A stretch of DNA of 64,000 nt from Rhabdophis nuchalis (GCA_039707465.1 CM077644.1:98692375-98756374); one strand, 5' to 3'; shown: positions 11,687 to 23,298, numbered from the stretch's first letter. Notes: a model not told the origin generated them from the sequence alone. Numbers and translations are program-made.

Positions 11687-13501
11687 GTGGCGCTGAGAGT
11701 GGCCAAACGCCATCATTGTGCTACTCTCATAGCATTCGCAGAAAACCGCCCTGCCGCCCTGTTTAGGGTGACCCGCTCCCTACTTCAACAAAGGGTGCGG
11801 GAAGCCCCGCTACAGGGTAGAGCAGAGGAATTTGTGACTTTTCTGCAGGAGAAAACCGCTCAGATACAGAACGGGCTACCCTCCATTGATGGCCCAGTGG
11901 GATGCCACGAGACAGATCTTGTTTGGGAGGAGTTTGACTCCGTTACTTCCGATGATATGGACAGGTTACGTGGGCGACTGCGAGCCACCACATGTTTATT
12001 GGACCCGTGCCCCTCCTGGCTTGTACTGGCATCCTGGGAGGTGACACGAGGCTGGCTCCAAGAGGTTGTCAACGCATCCTTAAGTGAGGGTGCCTTACCT
12101 GCTTCCCTAAAAGAAGCGATGGTGAGGCCCCTCCTTAAGAAGCCCTCTTTGGATCCAGCTCTTTTAAACAACTACCGTCCAGTCTCCAACCTTCCCTTTC
12201 TGGCGAAGGTTGTTGAGAGTGTGGTGGCGCAACAGTTTCCCCGTCACCTGGAGGAAGTTGACTATCTAGATCCGCGCCAGTCCGGCTTTCGGCCCGGGCA
12301 CAGCACCGAGACGGCATTGGTCGCGTTGGTGGATGATCTCTGGAGGGCCAGAGATGGGGGTTGTTCCTCCATCCTGGTCCTATTAGACCTCTCGGCGGCT
12401 TTCGATACCATCGACCATGGTATCCTATTGCATCGGCTGGGGGGGTTGGGAGTGGGAGGCGCCGTTTTACGGTGGTTCTCCTCCTACCTCTCTGGCCGAT
12501 CGCAATTTGTGTTGACAGGGGGGCAGAGGTCGACCTCGAGACCACTCACTTGTGGGGTGCCTCAGGGGTCGGTCCTCTCGCCTCTCCTGTTTAACACATA
12601 CATGAAGCCGCTGGGTGAGATCATCCGTGGTTTTGGGGTAGAATACCATCTTTACGCTGATGACACTCAGTTGTATATATCTACCCCAAACCACCCCAAC
12701 GATGCCGTAGCGGTGATGTGCCAGTGCCTGGAAGCAGTGCGGATCTGGATGGGAAGTAACGGACTTAGGCTCAACCCGACCAAGACCGAGTGGCTGTGGT
12801 TTCCGGCTGCCCGATTCAACCAGCTCATTCCATCGCTGGCCATAGGGGGCGAACATCTTGCCCCTGTGGATGGGGCGTGCAATTTGGGTGTCCTCCTGGA
12901 TACCCGGCTGTCCATGGAAGATCAAGTGACAGCCGTGGCCAGGAGGGCGTTTTACCAGGTTCACCTGGTTCGCCAATTGCGCCCCCTATTGGATCGGGAC
13001 GCCCTGCGCACAGTCACTCATGCGCTCGTGACATCCCGACTGGACTATTGTAACTCTCTCTACATGGGGCTCCCCTTGAGTTGCACCCGGAGACTTCAGC
13101 TAGTCCAGAACGCAGCCGCGCGAGCAATTATGGGAACCGCTAGGTTTACCCATGTAACACCACTCTTGCGCGAGCTGCACTGGCTACCTGTCGTCTTCCG
13201 GGTGCGCTTCAAGGTGTTAATTATCATCTTTAAAGCGCTCCATGGCTCGGGACCTAGCTATCTGCGGGATCGGATCCTGCCTCATACTTCCTCACGGCCG
13301 ATTCGCTCCCACAGAGAGGGACTTCTCCGGGTGCCGTCCACTAGACATTGTCAGCGGGCGACACCCAGGGGAAGGGCTATCTCTGTGGTGGGCCCGGCCC
13401 TCTGGAACGACCTTCCCCCCGATATCAGGACGACCACGGACCTCCGCTCCTTCCGTCTTAAATTAAAAACTCACTTTTTCTGTCTGGCCGGCCTAGGATA
13501 A
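11687..13501 (+). pseudogene. L2-type LINE reverse transcriptase region (copy A)
   Basis: A 604-codon open frame carrying the reverse transcriptase of the same element; its first ATG is an internal methionine, because the natural frame enters from the endonuclease upstream. RT motifs in order: [10 protein letters not shown] (161-170), [10 protein letters not shown] (198-207), [12 protein letters not shown] (233-244), [13 protein letters not shown] (290-302), the catalytic YADD (323-326), and a C-terminal region with 'LDYCNSLYMGLP' and 'ALWNDLPPDIR'. No stop interrupts the domain, so inactivation rests on the upstream deletion. Close similarity to copy B suggests fairly recent activity of this family in the lineage (inference). 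Confidence 0.88.
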
Positions 13502-13679
13502 ATCTCTCTGTCTTTGGGGTTTTATTGGAATCAGTATTGTTTAGTTTTAAAAGGGGAAATTTTAGCGCAGGTTTGTTTAATTTGTTTTTAGAATTGTTTT
13601 GTATGTATGTATTGTTTTTATTCTGCCTGTGCACCGCCCCGAGTCCCCGTGGGGAGAGGGTGCGGTTTTATAAATATTA

Positions 13680-13802
<123 letters not shown>

Positions 13803-13966
13803 CCAAGTCTGGAAACCAGAGTCTCCTTAAGCAGGAAATACATAGGTCAAGTAATACCTTTACTTGAATACAGACATGTTATGTTAATCTTGATTTGGGA
13901 GATCATTTGGCTACTTGCGTTCAATTCTGCAAATTTCTGAAAGCTAACAATTTCATATCTTAATAA

Positions 13967-14156
13967 CCTGGTGGGATTCAGCAGGTTCTCTCCAGATTGT
14001 GTGAACCGGTAGTGGCGATTGCAGGAGGCTCAGCCCACCCACCCGGACGTAACGTGTGAGCACTGTGCATGCACAGAATGCTTTGCGCATGTGCAAAGAT
14101 GGCGCATGTGCTCACATTTGCAAACCAGTAGAGAAGGTAAGTGAATCCCACCTCTG
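13967..14156. mobile_element. hAT-type MITE (GTGGGATTCAGCAGG family)
   Basis: Left terminus CTGGTGGGATTCAGCAGG and right terminus GTGAATCCCACCTCTG form imperfect inverted repeats; the interior has paired 'aaccggtagtgg' / 'aaccagtagagaagg' segments and CpG-bearing 'gcatgtgcaaagatg' stretches. Flanking 8-mers do not match clearly, so the copy is probably old. Confidence 0.6.
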
Positions 14157-15292
14157 CTGCACAAGTTAATTTTAATTTCTTGTACAGAATGTATCGTTAT
14201 TTTGGCTTCTTCCAGAATCCCAACTTCCTCACACAAAAGTTTCTTTAAAGCAAAAAGAGCACTCTTAAACACCAATTTATTCTAAAATCAGAGTTATCAG
14301 ATTATGCTAGCCCAACAGCCTTGCTATATTAACTTGTATAGTTTGCAAAGCTTACTGTTTTCTTTCTAAAATGATGCCTTAATCTGACAGCTGGTAATAC
14401 ATTTTTCTGTGTTAGTTCAGAAGTAGTGAATGGGTGATTTGTGGCTTTGGGGCTGTGGTATCTTCATTCCAAAAGACTAACTGTTTTTTTTTCCAGGAAC
14501 GATTTCTTTCTCCAAAGTATAAGAGATGCCTTCTGCTTTCATTTAGCTTACTTGGACCCCACAGTAAATTAATAAATGGTTAAAGATTTTTTTTTACCTT
14601 AAGGGAAGCAGGAAAGTATGGTGAGAAAAAGAGCAAAGTTTGCTGGTAAAAAAATCCAGTGTTTTGGTTATACAAAATGAAACAGAAAATGTGACAAACA
14701 GAATTATCCCAGTAGACTTTTGTTATTATTATACTTACAGCATTATTGTAATAGTTCTTTTTTTTTGGTAGTTTTCTATACTAAAACAGGGCAAATGGCC
14801 ATAGAGCAGGAACAAATATGTCCCCTGACTTGGCATCAGCACAGTGGACAGAAATTAGACATCCCAAGGAGAACCGTTGAGATTTATTAAAGAGTCCTCC
14901 GTAATATATCAATTAGATGTCGAGTGGAAAATGAACATGGGATTTAGATTATATTTTTTTAAAAGATTTTTTTTGGGATAGACCCATCCCAGCTGTTGGC
15001 CATCATCTGTTCTGAGGTTCATGTTGACCCAGCCTTCACACTATCCTTATCTTGGCTGCAGGAGATGTTTCCTCTTTTCATTGACTGACTCTGAGAGCCT
15101 GGGTCTAAATTCCTAAGGCAACATTAGGTTGCCTTTTCCTCTGCAGAGATATTCCCAATACACACAGCCTCTGAAAGCAGGAGTGGTGGCAAATGGGACA
15201 CACAGAGACACAACCAGCGCACATTGCCCAGTTTTCTCTCTGCCCCTTTTGCATTGTACAGAAACTAACAACTTTTAAAAAGTTATTATTTG
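14157..15292. other. Intronic sequence without a recognised feature
   Basis: AT-rich, with several short T- or A-runs and no recognised repeat or exon. Confidence 0.45.
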
Positions 15293-15516
15293 CAGGTACT
15301 CCTCATTTTATGATTGACACATTTAATGACCAAAGTTACAACCATGATGAAAAAGTAACTTTGTGACCACACTTTGCATTTACGATTTTCCTAAATCTGT
15401 AAAACAAAGGAAACCTGGAATAAGATTGTAAACACAGTTGCTGTTTCATTTATCAACCATTTCCTTTAATGACTGATTTCTGGCCCCAATTGTGATTACT
15501 AAACAAGAACTACCTG
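15293..15516. mobile_element. DNA-transposon MITE (CAGGTA.TCCT...ACTACCTG family), copy 1
   Basis: Ends CAGGTACTCCTCATTTTATGA and (inverse) CAGGTAGTTCTTG are imperfect inverted repeats. The interior ('atgaccaaagttacaac', 'gtgaccacac') is related to the longer copy at 23779-24171. No target duplication was found. Confidence 0.55.
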
Positions 15517-15824
15517 GGTTTTATTTTGGGGGTTAGTATGGCTGTTCAGAATTCATGGTTGGGGTTAAAAAAAACAACCCAGTGGGACAAAAAAGAAGAG
15601 TTTAATGTTTGATGTATCAAAATTGAAATATATGGAACATTCCCAAACTGCTTCTAGCATCTCAAGATGAAGGTAAATTCTTATGTCCTAACAACTCCCC
15701 TGATCCTTTTTACCTGAAATGCCAAAAGCTCAACTTGAAGTCTTCTGCATGTAAAACTGAGCAACCTAATACTAAGCCTTGAAGTACAGCAATAGCATTT
15801 AGGCTTATATACCAGCCCCTAGAG

Positions 15825-16199
15825 CAGTGATGGTTAACCTTTTTTGGCTCGGTGCCAAAAGCAGGGGGAACGCAGGGGGGGGGGGCGTGCGTGGGCGTGC
15901 CACACCCATAATGCTATGTGCGCGAACCCCTGCTTTTGGCGCACTTTTTTCGCCCTCCCCAGGCTCCATGGGTTTTCTAGGAGCCTGGGAAGGGTGAAAA
16001 CAGCCTCCCACACACATCCAGAGGCTTCAGGAGCTTCCCTGAAGCCTTCAGAGGGCGGAAAACAGCCTCAAAAGAAGGCCTAAATCAGCTGGCCAGCACC
16101 CACAAGCGCGCTGGAGCTGACAGGACAATGCCTCACGTGCCCTAAGAAATGGTTCCGCGTGCCACCTGTGGCACCCGTGCCATAGGTTCGCCATCTCTG
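15825..16199. mobile_element. hAT-type MITE (family CAGTGATGGCGAACC), copy 1
   Basis: Begins CAGTGATGGTTAACC and ends GGTTCGCCATCTCTG, with an exact 8-bp duplication CCCTAGAG at 15817-15824 and 16200-16207. The interior holds 'ttggctcggtgcc' and 'gccacctgtggcacccgtgcc'. Related copies lie at 24600 and 63541. No coding capacity; it is presumably moved by a hAT transposase elsewhere. Confidence 0.9.
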
Positions 16200-16244
16200 C
16201 CCTAGAGCTTCACAATAGTTTCTGGTTTGGTTTACAATGTAAGC

Positions 16245-16358
16245 CAGAGGTTCCCAAACTTGGCAACTTTAAGACTTGTGGACTTCAACTCCCAGAATTC
16301 TCCAGCCAGCAGAGTTGAAGTCCACAAGTCTTAAAGTTGCCAAGTTTGGGAACCTCTG
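16245..16358. mobile_element. Palindromic hAT-type MITE (CAGAGGTTCCCAAAC variant)
   Basis: Two arms of about 50 bases are inverse copies of each other around a short unpaired centre ('ctccagccagcag'), with ends CAGAGGTTCCCAAAC. An exact 8-bp direct repeat, ATGTAAGC, flanks it (16237-16244 and 16359-16366). Confidence 0.92.
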
Positions 16359-18061
16359 ATGTAAGCCTTATTTGCATACTTTCCCCAACAATCTGGGTCC
16401 TCATTTTGCCGACCTTGGAAGAATGGAAGGCTGAGTCAACCTTGAGCCCTGTCAGGATCGAACTCCAGGCTGTGGGCCTGCAATATTGCACTTTAACCAC
16501 TGTGCCACCAGGGCTCCCAGTATTGTCAAAGCGATTTATTTATTGACTGATTTCATCAAAGCAATGCTTTCTGCTATTTATTAGAAGGGCTGTGCATACT
16601 TCAAAACCAATTTGCAAAAAGGGCTTCGGATGTCAGGCTAACTGAGCACATCTCTCTCCTGGTCATCACAGCAGGCATATTCTTTCAAGGTCCTGTCCAG
16701 AAAGGCGCTGCTCTCAATTTGCTCCAAAGCAGGTCTTCAAAACCATTTCCAAAATGGGCACAGTCCTCTTTATTACATTCAACGTTTGCTTCCAGAACCC
16801 TCCTTCTTTGAGCCTCGTTCCCATGCCCTTTTCATCGCTTATTGCAACAGTCCACTTGCAAGGCCATCAAGCAGGCCATATTTCATCATATGACCTCAAA
16901 TGCATTCAATGATCCTTTTAATCCCAAATTTCTAGTTCTCTAGCGAACATCAAACAAGCAAGAGATATCTAGGATTATGAAAGACCTCCCTGTTCTACAA
17001 TCGCCTTCTTCTCAGCAGACAAGTTTACAGACACAGATTAAGATTAAAACTGTTTAAGATAAAAACATGCACATTTCTTCCATGTTACAGGAAGGGGAGA
17101 GGTCTGTTCTGAGGTATTTTTTTTTAAATATGTAAGTCAGCAACAAAATAGGAAGCCATTTCTTAGACGGAGTGGCTTAGCAGTGAGGGAGGAAAAATCT
17201 ACCTTCCTTTCCTCATAGGATTCCCCCCCTCCTCTCACCTCCTTGTAAAGGGCAAGTAAAGAACTGCAGGACTTAGACAACATACCAGGCATATTTTTGT
17301 GTCAGCTGCCAGACCAAGAAAGAGAGAGAGAGAAAAAGATATCAGTATTTGGCCACTGAAAAGGTTTTTCAGACTGGACCTTGGTTCTTTTCATTGCCAA
17401 AGTTAAGGATGTGCAATGAAGAGATTGGGGTCGTATTACTCTCTAATCCATGGGATTCAAAACCATGTCTGTGGGTGGAACTAGCTAGAATTTATTTCAG
17501 AATTCTCCTCATTGTTTTCTAATTTGATCATCTTTCCTAATTCAGTAGATAAGATTGTAGGAATTCTGCCTAACCTGCTTTGAATGGTACCTGAGAAACA
17601 GGTAAAAGATATTAATGTAATCTGAAAAGAATATTTTTGGGGGGCAACTATAGCAAATACAATCGATCAGCACATGTTACCTCAACATTTCTACTGTAAA
17701 GTTCACTGAAGGCTGTGTTTTAGAAATTCCTCACTAAATTTAAAACTGCTAACCCATTAAACAATACGCCTTAATAAAACTGTTGTTTTATTCATCTGCC
17801 AGACTAGAGAGATGTTGAATAAAGTAGTCTATTCATGCACCCTTGGCAAGTGATTTCATATTACAAAAATAATCCACACAAAAAATCTGTTAGAATAAGC
17901 TACTTTAAAAAAAAAGATGAGAAAGTACATTAAACGTGTTTACATATAGCAGCTGCTTCATGAAAATTAAGCATTGGTTTTTCTTTTTATTTTCTTTCTT
18001 TCTTCTGTCTGACTGTCTTTCTTTCTTTCCTCCTTTTCTCCCTCCCTCCTTCTCTTTTAGG
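16359..18061. other. Intronic sequence; polypyrimidine tract at end
   Basis: No exon or repeat family was recognised. A T/C-rich tract at 17984-18060 (on the minus strand a GA-rich tract) abuts the 3' end of the next L2 fragment and may be its decayed tail. Confidence 0.45.
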
Positions 18062-18694
18062 TTTTTAGGATTTATTCAAATGTGTATACCGCCCTTTCTC
18101 CCTTACGGGACTCAGGGCGGTGAACAGGCAGTAATAAAAACAACAATAAAACATCCAATACAATACATATATTAAAAATCGATTAAACATAAAGCCTGCT
18201 CTAAAATACCCTATAAAACCCCTAATAAAAAGCAAATTAAAAACTACGCCAGACCGGCCGCACGAAATAGATGGGTTTTCAAGGCTCGGTGGAAAAGGCA
18301 CAGGCCCGTGGTTGTGCGTAGGTCAGGGGGTAGGTCATTCCAGAGGGCAGGAGCTGCCACAGAGAAGGCTCTCCCCCTAGGGGTCGCCAGCCGACATTGA
18401 CTGGCTGATGGCACCCTGAGGAGGCCCTCTCTGTGGGAGCGGACTGGTCGGAGGGAGGTATTTGGTAGGAGGCGGTCTTGCAAATACCCAGGTCCATTGC
18501 CATGGAGCGCTTTAAAGGTTGTTACTAACACCTTGAAGCACACCCAGAAAGCCACAGGTAGCCAGTGCAGCTCGCGTAGGAGAGGTGTTACATGGGAGCA
18601 TCTAGAGGCTTCCAAAATCCCCCGCGCGGCCGCATTCTGAACTAGCTGGAGCCTCCTGGTGCACCTCAAGGGGAGTCCCATGTAGAGAGCGTTG
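18062..18694 (-). mobile_element. L2-type LINE, 3' fragment
   Basis: On the minus strand it encodes the last 145 residues of the L2 polyprotein (18244-18681: 'MGLPLRCTRRLQLVQNAAARG...ALWNDLPPDLR'), followed by the 3' UTR with 'caccgccctgagtccc'. It is a 5'-truncated dead copy; truncation is normal for target-primed reverse transcription. Confidence 0.88.
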
Positions 18695-20289
18695 CTGTCT
18701 CTCTCTCTCTCTCTTTCCCTTTATTAGCTGTATAAATAACTCAAGGCAGCAAACATATCTAATGATACTTCCTCCTGCTACCAGAAGACCAGAGTTCTGA
18801 AATATATATGAATTTCCAAAACATTCTCTGAATGGGAATTCTTGTATGGTATCATCATCAACCTCTCGCATCATTCTAAATCACTGCGTACCCCTCACTC
18901 ACATTAAACCAGTGCCACTTATTCAACAGAGTTGCATTCACATTAACATCACATTGCATATGTGCAATTATATGTATATGTTAGGTTGGAAATCTCTGCA
19001 GATTCAGCACAGCTTATTCAAGATATAAGATTTCAATAATTGGGATTGGTGACTTTTAAAGAAAACTCATTAGCCTTGTTTGGAAAACTGCTTTTTAAGT
19101 AAAACAATGCACTGTCTTTTTAATATTAGAGCTAATTTACATTCATTTTTAAAATAGTATCTTTAGAATATCTAGAGGCTATTTTACGGTGGCTTTATTT
19201 AAATAAAATGTGTGTTTTGCATTGTTATTTTCCAGTGTTCTTCTACCACTGCATGGGAGACAGTTTATATCTATTTTACATCTTGGAGGCCTTGCTAACC
19301 ACAACAAAAGGAAAAGTAAAAGAATGCAACTTTTAACCTATGCCTTTCGGAAATGCCAAATGGGCTCTCTCTCTCTCCCACTTAATTTTAATGCCTGCTA
19401 AAATGATCAAAAGTTTGACTGTACTTCAAACAGTTACCACTGTTCAGGAAAGAACTTGAGGACTTTTCTGGGAAAAGAAACAAAGAACAGCATGTCTGCA
19501 GATTTCTTTTTGGCATTCTAGAAAAAAAAAGGCAGATATTAGGAGGCGATGGAGGGATTTGTCAAAAGTGTGATTTCTTAATCACTCTGTCAAATTGACA
19601 TCAGACAGCAGCATTCCAATATATGTCTACCCAGAGGGCAGTGTCATCAAAACATTCTCCCATATTGCATACTTCAGTGAATTACAACCCTAGAAGGATC
19701 AACACTAGACAGCACAGCACACAAAACTAGTGTCTGCCTATTTCCAATCATCTGGATTGCACTGGGAGAACAGCAAGATTCACTCCTTTTGAAAAAAGAA
19801 AAATACTGCTTAGCCTTTGATTTCCCAGGAAAGAAGTGCAGAGCAAACCAGTTGGTCACGGAGTAGAATCTCCAAATCATATTTGGATCTTTGGAAGAAA
19901 GGAACGTTAAGAAAACAGTAGCTGTATTTTCCCCCTCACACATCCCTTCTCTGAAAGCTTTTCTTGGCACCAAGCAAGAAAATAGTAATCCTACCCCTGC
20001 CTCTGAGCTGAAAGCGTGGTTTGACTTCTGTGCCCACAGCTTTATTTCAGAGCAGGCCAGCAGGGGGCAGATAGACAGGCTGAGGTGACTGACAGGTCCA
20101 GTCCAAGAGGTGAGCAGGAACCCAGAGGCTGAACGGGAGCTTTCAGGAAGCATCCTTCTCCTCTCCTTGGCGCTTAACAGTTGAGCCAATGAAAAGAAAC
20201 ATCCCATTCAGAAAAGCGAGAAGTGCAAAGGGAAAAATGTCACGATGGAGTTAAAGTCCTCATATTACCATGGCTTTGGGGTGTAAAAG
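18695..20289. other. Intronic sequence without a recognised feature
   Basis: Includes a short (CT)n run next to the L2 fragment and a 177-codon minus-strand frame at 19674-20207 that shows no recognisable domain and is probably chance. Confidence 0.4.
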
Positions 20290-20397
20290 AGGAAGGAAGG
20301 AAGGAAGGAAGGAAGGAAGGAAGGAAGGAAGGAAGGAAGGAAGGAAGGAAGGAAGGAAGGAAGGAAGGAAGGAAGGAAGGAAGGAAGGAAGGAAGGA
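20290..20397. repeat. (GGAA)n microsatellite
   Basis: About 27 GGAA units in uninterrupted array, 1.6 kb inside intron 1 from exon 1. GGAA is the core of ETS-factor sites; any regulatory role here is speculation. Confidence 0.95.
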
Positions 20398-20698
20398 CAC
20401 TCTACAATAACTTCAACAGATTTCAGTGGACAGAAGAAGTTAACAAAGAATGTAGTCACAAGGCAAATCTGGGGAGAATAGAAGGCAAAGGATAAACAGA
20501 TTGCTATAAAACCACACTTGGGGAAAGCCCTTCTAAGTTCCCAGGAAACCTCCCCATCATGGATCCCAGGTATTTGGTTTAGAACTCATTCAGCTTATTA
20601 TAAATGGGACTGTGTCTGTATGTTCTCCCAATATCCCCCTTCCAATAGGGGAAAAATAGCCTTATTATTATGGCATCCTCCTCTTGAGTCCTTCTGTC

Positions 20699-20729
<31 letters not shown>

Positions 20730-21980
20730 TTTAATGATCTTCTTAGTAAGATTCAATATCTGCAGCTCCAGAAACTGCAGACTAACACATGCCCACCTAT
20801 GGGACCATTCATTCCATTCTGCTCCTTCTGCCAAAGATGCACCTAAGGGGGAGGGGGGATGAGGGAGGAGTTTCCTGCTCCTCTGTGCATTGCCCTCCTG
20901 TTTCAGCTTTGCCACGTAAGCTGGCTAGAGTCAATGGGGACTTTGGGGCAAGCAACCAGAGAGTGGGGGCAGGTAAGGTAATATTTGAGATGGGTTAAAC
21001 CCTCAGGCTCTCTGAATGCAACCATCTGAGCTTCTTCTGAAGTCGTCTTGTCCGTTACCCACCACACACCTGATGAGCATCTCTGCATCACTCAAAAGTT
21101 CTCAAAGACAGATCAAGCAAGGGATTATCAAGACATTTCAGAATCCAAGCTAGAAAGAGCTCTGGGTCCATTTGAAATAATTCCTTTTTTTTTTTTTTGA
21201 AGCCTATGGATTTTGTAGTCATAGTGTGAACGTGAACCAAGCCTTCCCCTCTGCGCCTCCCTTCTTTCCTTCACTTTGGCCAAACGTGTGTGAATTCACT
21301 CAGCTCAAAAATCTCAACAACTTCAAATAGAAGGAGGTGGTGGGAGGGAATTCGCACAACCCATCTCTTCACGGGGTTTCAAAACTGGCCGACCACCCCC
21401 AAAAAAGTAGTGTGTGGGGGGGGGGGAATTGTTCAAAAGGTTCCTTGCCCTCTTCTCGAGTTTCAGATCTTTCCATTACTGCATCCAGCAACCCACCTCC
21501 TTCCCATTCTCCCTCTGCCCCCACAGCGCTTTTTAAACTGGGCGGAGACGGTATTTGAGACTCACGGACTGATCCTATCTATGGATTTTTTTTTGGTCGA
21601 GAAATAAACTTTACTGAATTTAGCTGGACGAGAAGCACTGGGGGAATCCTCAGGTTCTCTTCCTAGCATCCTTCCATAGGCTGAAGTCAAGGAGCTCCTA
21701 ATTCGAATGTAAGGATCAGCCGAGGTCCGGGGCTCCAGTGTCGGCTCAACCAGCAAGGGAGGAAAAAAATTCCTTGGACCATACACAGAGTGCTCCCCAA
21801 TCCAATCAGCGAGCAGATCCCAGAGTCAAACCTTCTCCGCCTTGTGATCAGGGAGAGAGGCAGGTTCGATCCCCGTCTCACTTGCTAGGGTCACCTTAGA
21901 AATCAAGGGCTGTGACCTACCCTGATGGTGTCTCCTCACCCCAGTCCCATCTCTCCTAACCGGGGCTTAAAGGGGGGGGG
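20398..21980. other. Proximal intron 1 without a recognised repeat
   Basis: No mobile element was recognised in this stretch next to exon 1, apart from short (CTGT)n near 20700 and homopolymers near 21190 and 21418. Relative freedom from repeats near the promoter could reflect regulatory constraint (inference). Confidence 0.4.
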
Positions 21981-21983
21981 GGG

Positions 21984-21996
21984 CTCTCTTACCTCC
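21984..21996 (-). other. COL11A1: Splice donor of COL11A1 exon 1
   Basis: On the minus strand the sequence reads GAG|GTAAGAG, with the exon ending at 21993 and GT at 21992-21991. It is close to the metazoan consensus MAG|GTRAGT and leaves the reading frame in phase 1. Confidence 0.88.
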
Positions 21997-22113
21997 TCGG
22001 ACTTCCGCAGCTTGGAGCAGAAGCACCGCCGAGACGAGAAGAGCGGGGAAAGCCGAGTCCCAGGACCGCCGTTTCGTTTTCCACCTGGTGGACCACTGCC
22101 GACTCCTCTCCAT
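21993..22113 (-). CDS. COL11A1: Collagen type XI alpha-1 chain, exon 1 (signal peptide), partial
   Basis: This exon encodes the N-terminus of a fibrillar procollagen chain that is secreted and co-assembles with types II and XI chains in cartilage fibrils. The 40 codons plus one base start at ATG 22113-22111 in a strong Kozak context (A at -3, G at +4). The peptide contains WSTRWKTKRRSWD, then a hydrophobic core (ALLVSAVLLLQA), ending EVRG. From memory, vertebrate COL11A1 begins with a very similar WSSRWKTKRWLWD and ends its signal region in REVRG; the paralogue COL5A1 fits less well. The open frame continues upstream to 22467 but that part shows no family similarity and is taken as 5' UTR. 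The remaining exons lie beyond coordinate 1. Confidence 0.88.
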
Positions 22114-22830
22114 GGTTCGCCCAAACACCGGGCGCGCCAACGGCGACCCACCCGCCCTCGCCGGGGCCCCCCGCTTCTTCTCTCCGCCCGGCTCGCCCGC
22201 CGCGGCCGCCTCCGTCCCGCTTGTATTCCAAGAGACGCTCGGCCTCGACTCCCTTAGGGACCCATCGAGAGTCCAAGGACAACTGGGTTCAAAAAAAGAA
22301 AGAAAGAAAGAAAAAGAAAATCCGTTCCCGGGAAAAAGTGCCGGCTGAGGAGGTGGGTGTGGGGGGCGACTTCGGATCGGCGCTGCCGCTTGGTGGGGGT
22401 CTAATAGCGCCCGGATCCGGCCCTTCCGATTCGCCTCTCCAGACCGAAAGGAGGAGAGGGGCTTCAATCCATACGCGAGGAACGCAGCATCTCCACTAAA
22501 GGCTGCATCCCACGAAGGGGGCTGGCCAAGAGGCGCACCGGGAAAGCGGCCGCGGTAGCGAAGAGCGAGCGAGAAGGCGGGCGGGAGGACGGGCGGCCCC
22601 CTCCTCCTCCCCGCCCTCCCAGTCTATTCCCCCCCCTCCCCTCTCCTCCTCCTCCTCTCACCCTCTAGGGGAGTCTAAATTGGCAGGGAGGATGCCGGGC
22701 ACAAACCAATGGGAAGTTTCCTTAGAACTCGAAAGCCACGCCTGCCTCCCGCCCCTCCCCTTCACCCACGAACTCTCGACCCCGCGTCCCCAAAGAAGTC
22801 CATTCAGGTAAGCGGGATACAAGGACGCGC
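22114..22830 (-). promoter_or_regulatory. COL11A1: COL11A1 5' UTR and proximal promoter, CpG-rich
   Basis: GC-rich block with many CpGs, unlike the AT-rich flanks, directly upstream of the start codon. It holds two CCAAT boxes in opposite orientation, at 22679-22683 (minus strand) and 22706-22710 (plus strand), and a GC box (CCGCCC, 22611-22616). No TATA box was clear. NF-Y/CBF acting through a CCAAT box has, as I recall, been reported for the human gene. The transcription start is not determined; the CCAAT pair is about 570-600 bases from the ATG. Confidence 0.72.
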
Positions 22831-23176
22831 GCGGGTGATTGTGTCACACGGCAACACCCCCCCCCCAAGGAACGGGTAAACGACTTGGCTGAGGAGAGGT
22901 GGGGGCGTAAGGGGACACCCCCCCCCCAAGCGCTGGTCCCAGGATGAAGACCCTAAGTCAAGTGAAGCGAAGCAGAGTGCAAACCCAAACTCCCATAACT
23001 TTAACCTAAGACTGTCTATTGTCGATCTCACCCCATTCCTAAGAGGTCTGTAAGGGGCGTGCTTAAGCCCACCAGCGTGCCTAACCTTCCTGTCCTACTG
23101 TTCCATTTATTGGTACACATTTACTGTGTTCATATTTATGTTTATACTTACACCTGTTATCTTTTATATGATTGAC

Positions 23177-23178
<2 letters not shown>
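22831..23178. other. Upstream flank of COL11A1, no recognised feature
   Basis: Transition from CpG-rich to AT-rich DNA with C/G homopolymer runs near 22857 and 22919. No repeat recognised. Confidence 0.45.
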
Positions 23179-23230
<52 letters not shown>

Positions 23231-23298
23231 CATACATACATACATACATACATACATACATACATACATACATACATACATACATACATACATACATA
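23179..23298. repeat. Compound microsatellite (TAAC)n(CATA)n
   Basis: About 13 units of TAAC (23179-23230) run directly into about 17 units of CATA (23231-23298). It lies about 1.1 kb upstream of the COL11A1 start codon. Confidence 0.95.

Noticed and set aside
10375..13501. Functional host reverse transcriptase gene
   Set aside because: It is a LINE protein with a frame-breaking deletion, LINE 3' UTR and trinucleotide tail.
19674..20207. 177-codon minus-strand frame in intron 1
   Set aside because: No recognisable domain, no splice or promoter context, not similar to any protein I know; chance frame likely.
22111..22467. Extending COL11A1 coding sequence to the upstream in-frame ATG at 22467
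   Set aside because: The frame is open, but the extra residues are low complexity from a CpG-rich 5' UTR and lack family similarity; the ATG at 22113 has a strong context and matches the family start.
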